A stretch of DNA of 64,000 nt from Arthrobacter sp. AQ5-06 (GTDB lineage Bacteria; Actinomycetota; Actinomycetes; Actinomycetales; Micrococcaceae), in NCBI RefSeq assembly GCF_003287955.1, contig NZ_QMKP01000010.1:1-64000 (forward strand), read 5' to 3'. How positions within the stretch are numbered: position 1 is the first letter of the stretch; every line of letters starts with the position of its first letter. A program made the translations under genes and the position numbers. The notes beneath the pieces are model-generated. The model was given only the letters and a program-made list of their open reading frames with translations, was not told the DNA's origin and did not search any database. Below, one piece after another: positions 63,140-64,000 of this stretch.

Positions 63140-64000
63140 CAGATTCCCCCCTCCTTCTGGACCCGAACGTGCTGGACCCTGTCGATCTGGACGCCGTCGT
63201 TCTGGACCCGGGGTGCGTGGTCGGGCAGGGCGGGGACAAGCGCCGCCAAAGCCTCGACTGTGGGCAGGTGCCGCACCGCGCCGTCGTGCGTGAGGCACGC
63301 ACCCGCGATCACCTCGTCGTCGAAATCGGGGGCAACGGCACCGTCCCGAATCATCAGGGTCAGCAGGTTGGTCACGTTCTGGGCATACAGCCGGGACGCG
63401 TCTGACGCCATCGCGGACGGCGCGTCCTTCAGCCCCACCAGCGTGACGTGGCCCTGCCCGTCAGCGGTGGGCACCAGGATGTCCTCGCCGGGAACGGCGC
63501 CCTCCACGTTGCCGCCGGACTCAGCCGCGAGGTCGACGACGACGGAACCGGGGCGCATGCCCTGCACCATTTGGCGGCTGACGAGGAGCGGTGCGCGCCT
63601 TCCGGGGACGGCCGCCGTCGTAATCAGGACATCCGCCACTGCGACGTGCGGGGCGAGGAGTTCACGCTGCAGGGCGCCGCGGTCGGCACTGAGTTCGCGG
63701 GCGTATCCGCCCGAAGCCTCCGCCGTTTCCAGATCCAGTTTGATGAACGTGCCGCCCATCGACGCGACCTCGTCAGCGGAGGCGGGCCGGATGTCGTTGG
63801 CAGACACGCGGGCACCCAGCCGTTTCGCGGTGCCGATAGCCTGCAGCCCGGCAACCCCGGCGCCGAGCACCAGCACCCGGGCAGGCGGGACGGTGCCGGC
63901 GGCGGTCATGTACAGCGGGAAGAAGCGCGGCAGCCGGATGGCGGCTTCCAGCACGCAGCGGTAACCGGCGACCAGGGCCTGGGAGCTGAGCGCATCCATG
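63139..64000 (-). CDS. pntA: Transhydrogenase alpha subunit, NAD-binding part (PntAA), partial
   Basis: The C-terminal 287 residues are present; about 120 N-terminal residues lie beyond the window, since MDALSSQALVAGYR at the edge is an internal family motif. The Rossmann NAD site VLVLGAGVAGLQAIGTAKRLG and PGRRAPLLV, then VVVDLAAESGGNVEG, are conserved. The last residues are VQNDG-VQIDR-VQHVR-VQKEG, four 5-residue units encoded by a perfect-phase 15-bp repeat. Confidence 0.94.
   Translation of the reverse strand, partial: MDALSSQALVAGYRCVLEAAIRLPRFFPLYMTAAGTVPPARVLVLGAGVAGLQAIGTAKRLGARVSANDIRPASADEVASMGGTFIKLDLETAEASGGYARELSADRGALQRELLAPHVAVADVLITTAAVPGRRAPLLVSRQMVQGMRPGSVVVDLAAESGGNVEGAVPGEDILVPTADGQGHVTLVGLKDAPSAMASDASRLYAQNVTNLLTLMIRDGAVAPDFDDEVIAGACLTHDGAVRHLPTVEALAALVPALPDHAPRVQNDGVQIDRVQHVRVQKEGGI
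63157..63213 (-). repeat. 15-bp tandem repeat at the 3' end of pntAA
   Basis: CTGGAC on the plus strand (GTCCAG in coding sense) starts at 63157, 63172, 63187 and 63202, exactly 15 bases apart, while the other nine bases of each unit vary. It encodes VQ followed by three variable residues. The unit nearest the stop carries AAGGAGGGG, the next gene's ribosome site. Confidence 0.85.

Noticed and set aside
60960..63293. Plus-strand open frame of about 770 codons across the lipid-kinase and transhydrogenase genes
   Set aside because: It is His/Gln/Gly/Arg-rich low-complexity translation antisense to pntB and its neighbours, with no family resemblance; a shadow of codon bias.

Overview
The window is a 64-kb stretch of chromosome from a high-GC Gram-positive bacterium. 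Gene content and protein style point to Micrococcaceae, close to Arthrobacter, Pseudarthrobacter or Paenarthrobacter: a DUF222/HNH endonuclease relic, an SCO4226-type nickel-binding protein, LtrA, a mannitol PTS with its general PTS proteins, WXG100-like proteins, and many AGGAG ribosome sites mixed with GTG starts and candidate leaderless genes. The genus is inferred from memory of these families, not measured. I see no rRNA, tRNA, CRISPR array, integrase or intact insertion sequence. Most of the window reads as core or semi-core chromosome with small decayed patches.

Layout. 1-7 kb: amino-acid permease tail, SCO4226-like protein, universal stress protein, a GNAT-AAA ATPase fusion, a 5'-truncated HNH endonuclease relic, LtrA, an HD hydrolase and GluQRS. 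7-13 kb: Lrp regulator, a WXG100-like protein coupled to a lipoprotein, a second Lrp divergent from a LysE exporter, an NTF2-like protein, a TPR-like protein and DUF456. 13-22 kb: malic enzyme, TetR with an MFS carrier, RraA-like protein, DHA2 drug exporter, SRPBCC protein, sugar/H+ symporter, GNAT and a small membrane protein. 22.5-28.7 kb: a self-contained PTS locus (TetR-mtlA-mtlD facing ptsI and ptsH) around one palindrome. 28.7-35.4 kb: hydrolase, orphan excisionase-type HTH, PucR regulator facing alanine dehydrogenase, secreted subtilase, Gfo/Idh/MocA oxidoreductase. 35.5-41.5 kb: a family-5 oligopeptide ABC operon. 41.8-46.9 kb: TetR/FMN reductase pair, GerMN-like lipoprotein, PLP aminotransferase, universal stress protein, PAP2. 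46.9-52 kb: branched-chain-type 2-oxoacid dehydrogenase operon (E1 alpha, E1 beta, E2) behind a nested-dyad operator, and a HisC-type aminotransferase. 52-59 kb: holin-like membrane protein, WXG-type protein coupled to an alpha/beta hydrolase, purB, histidine phosphatase, GNAT, thioesterase, thymidine kinase. 59-64 kb: FUSC exporter pseudogene, ACT-domain membrane protein, diacylglycerol-kinase-like protein and a three-gene proton-translocating transhydrogenase operon that leaves the window.

The most distinctive signals lie between or inside ordinary genes. They are: a recurring terminator hairpin built on CGACGGCGG / CCGCCGTCG; a REP-like repeat apparently translated as part of the E2 linker; a 15-bp tandem repeat at the 3' end of pntAA whose last copy supplies the next gene's ribosome site; a concentric double dyad upstream of the E1 alpha gene; and two coupled WXG-like gene pairs with no secretion machinery nearby. 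None of these proves a new system. The WXG/lipoprotein pair and the REP-in-CDS insertion are the best leads.
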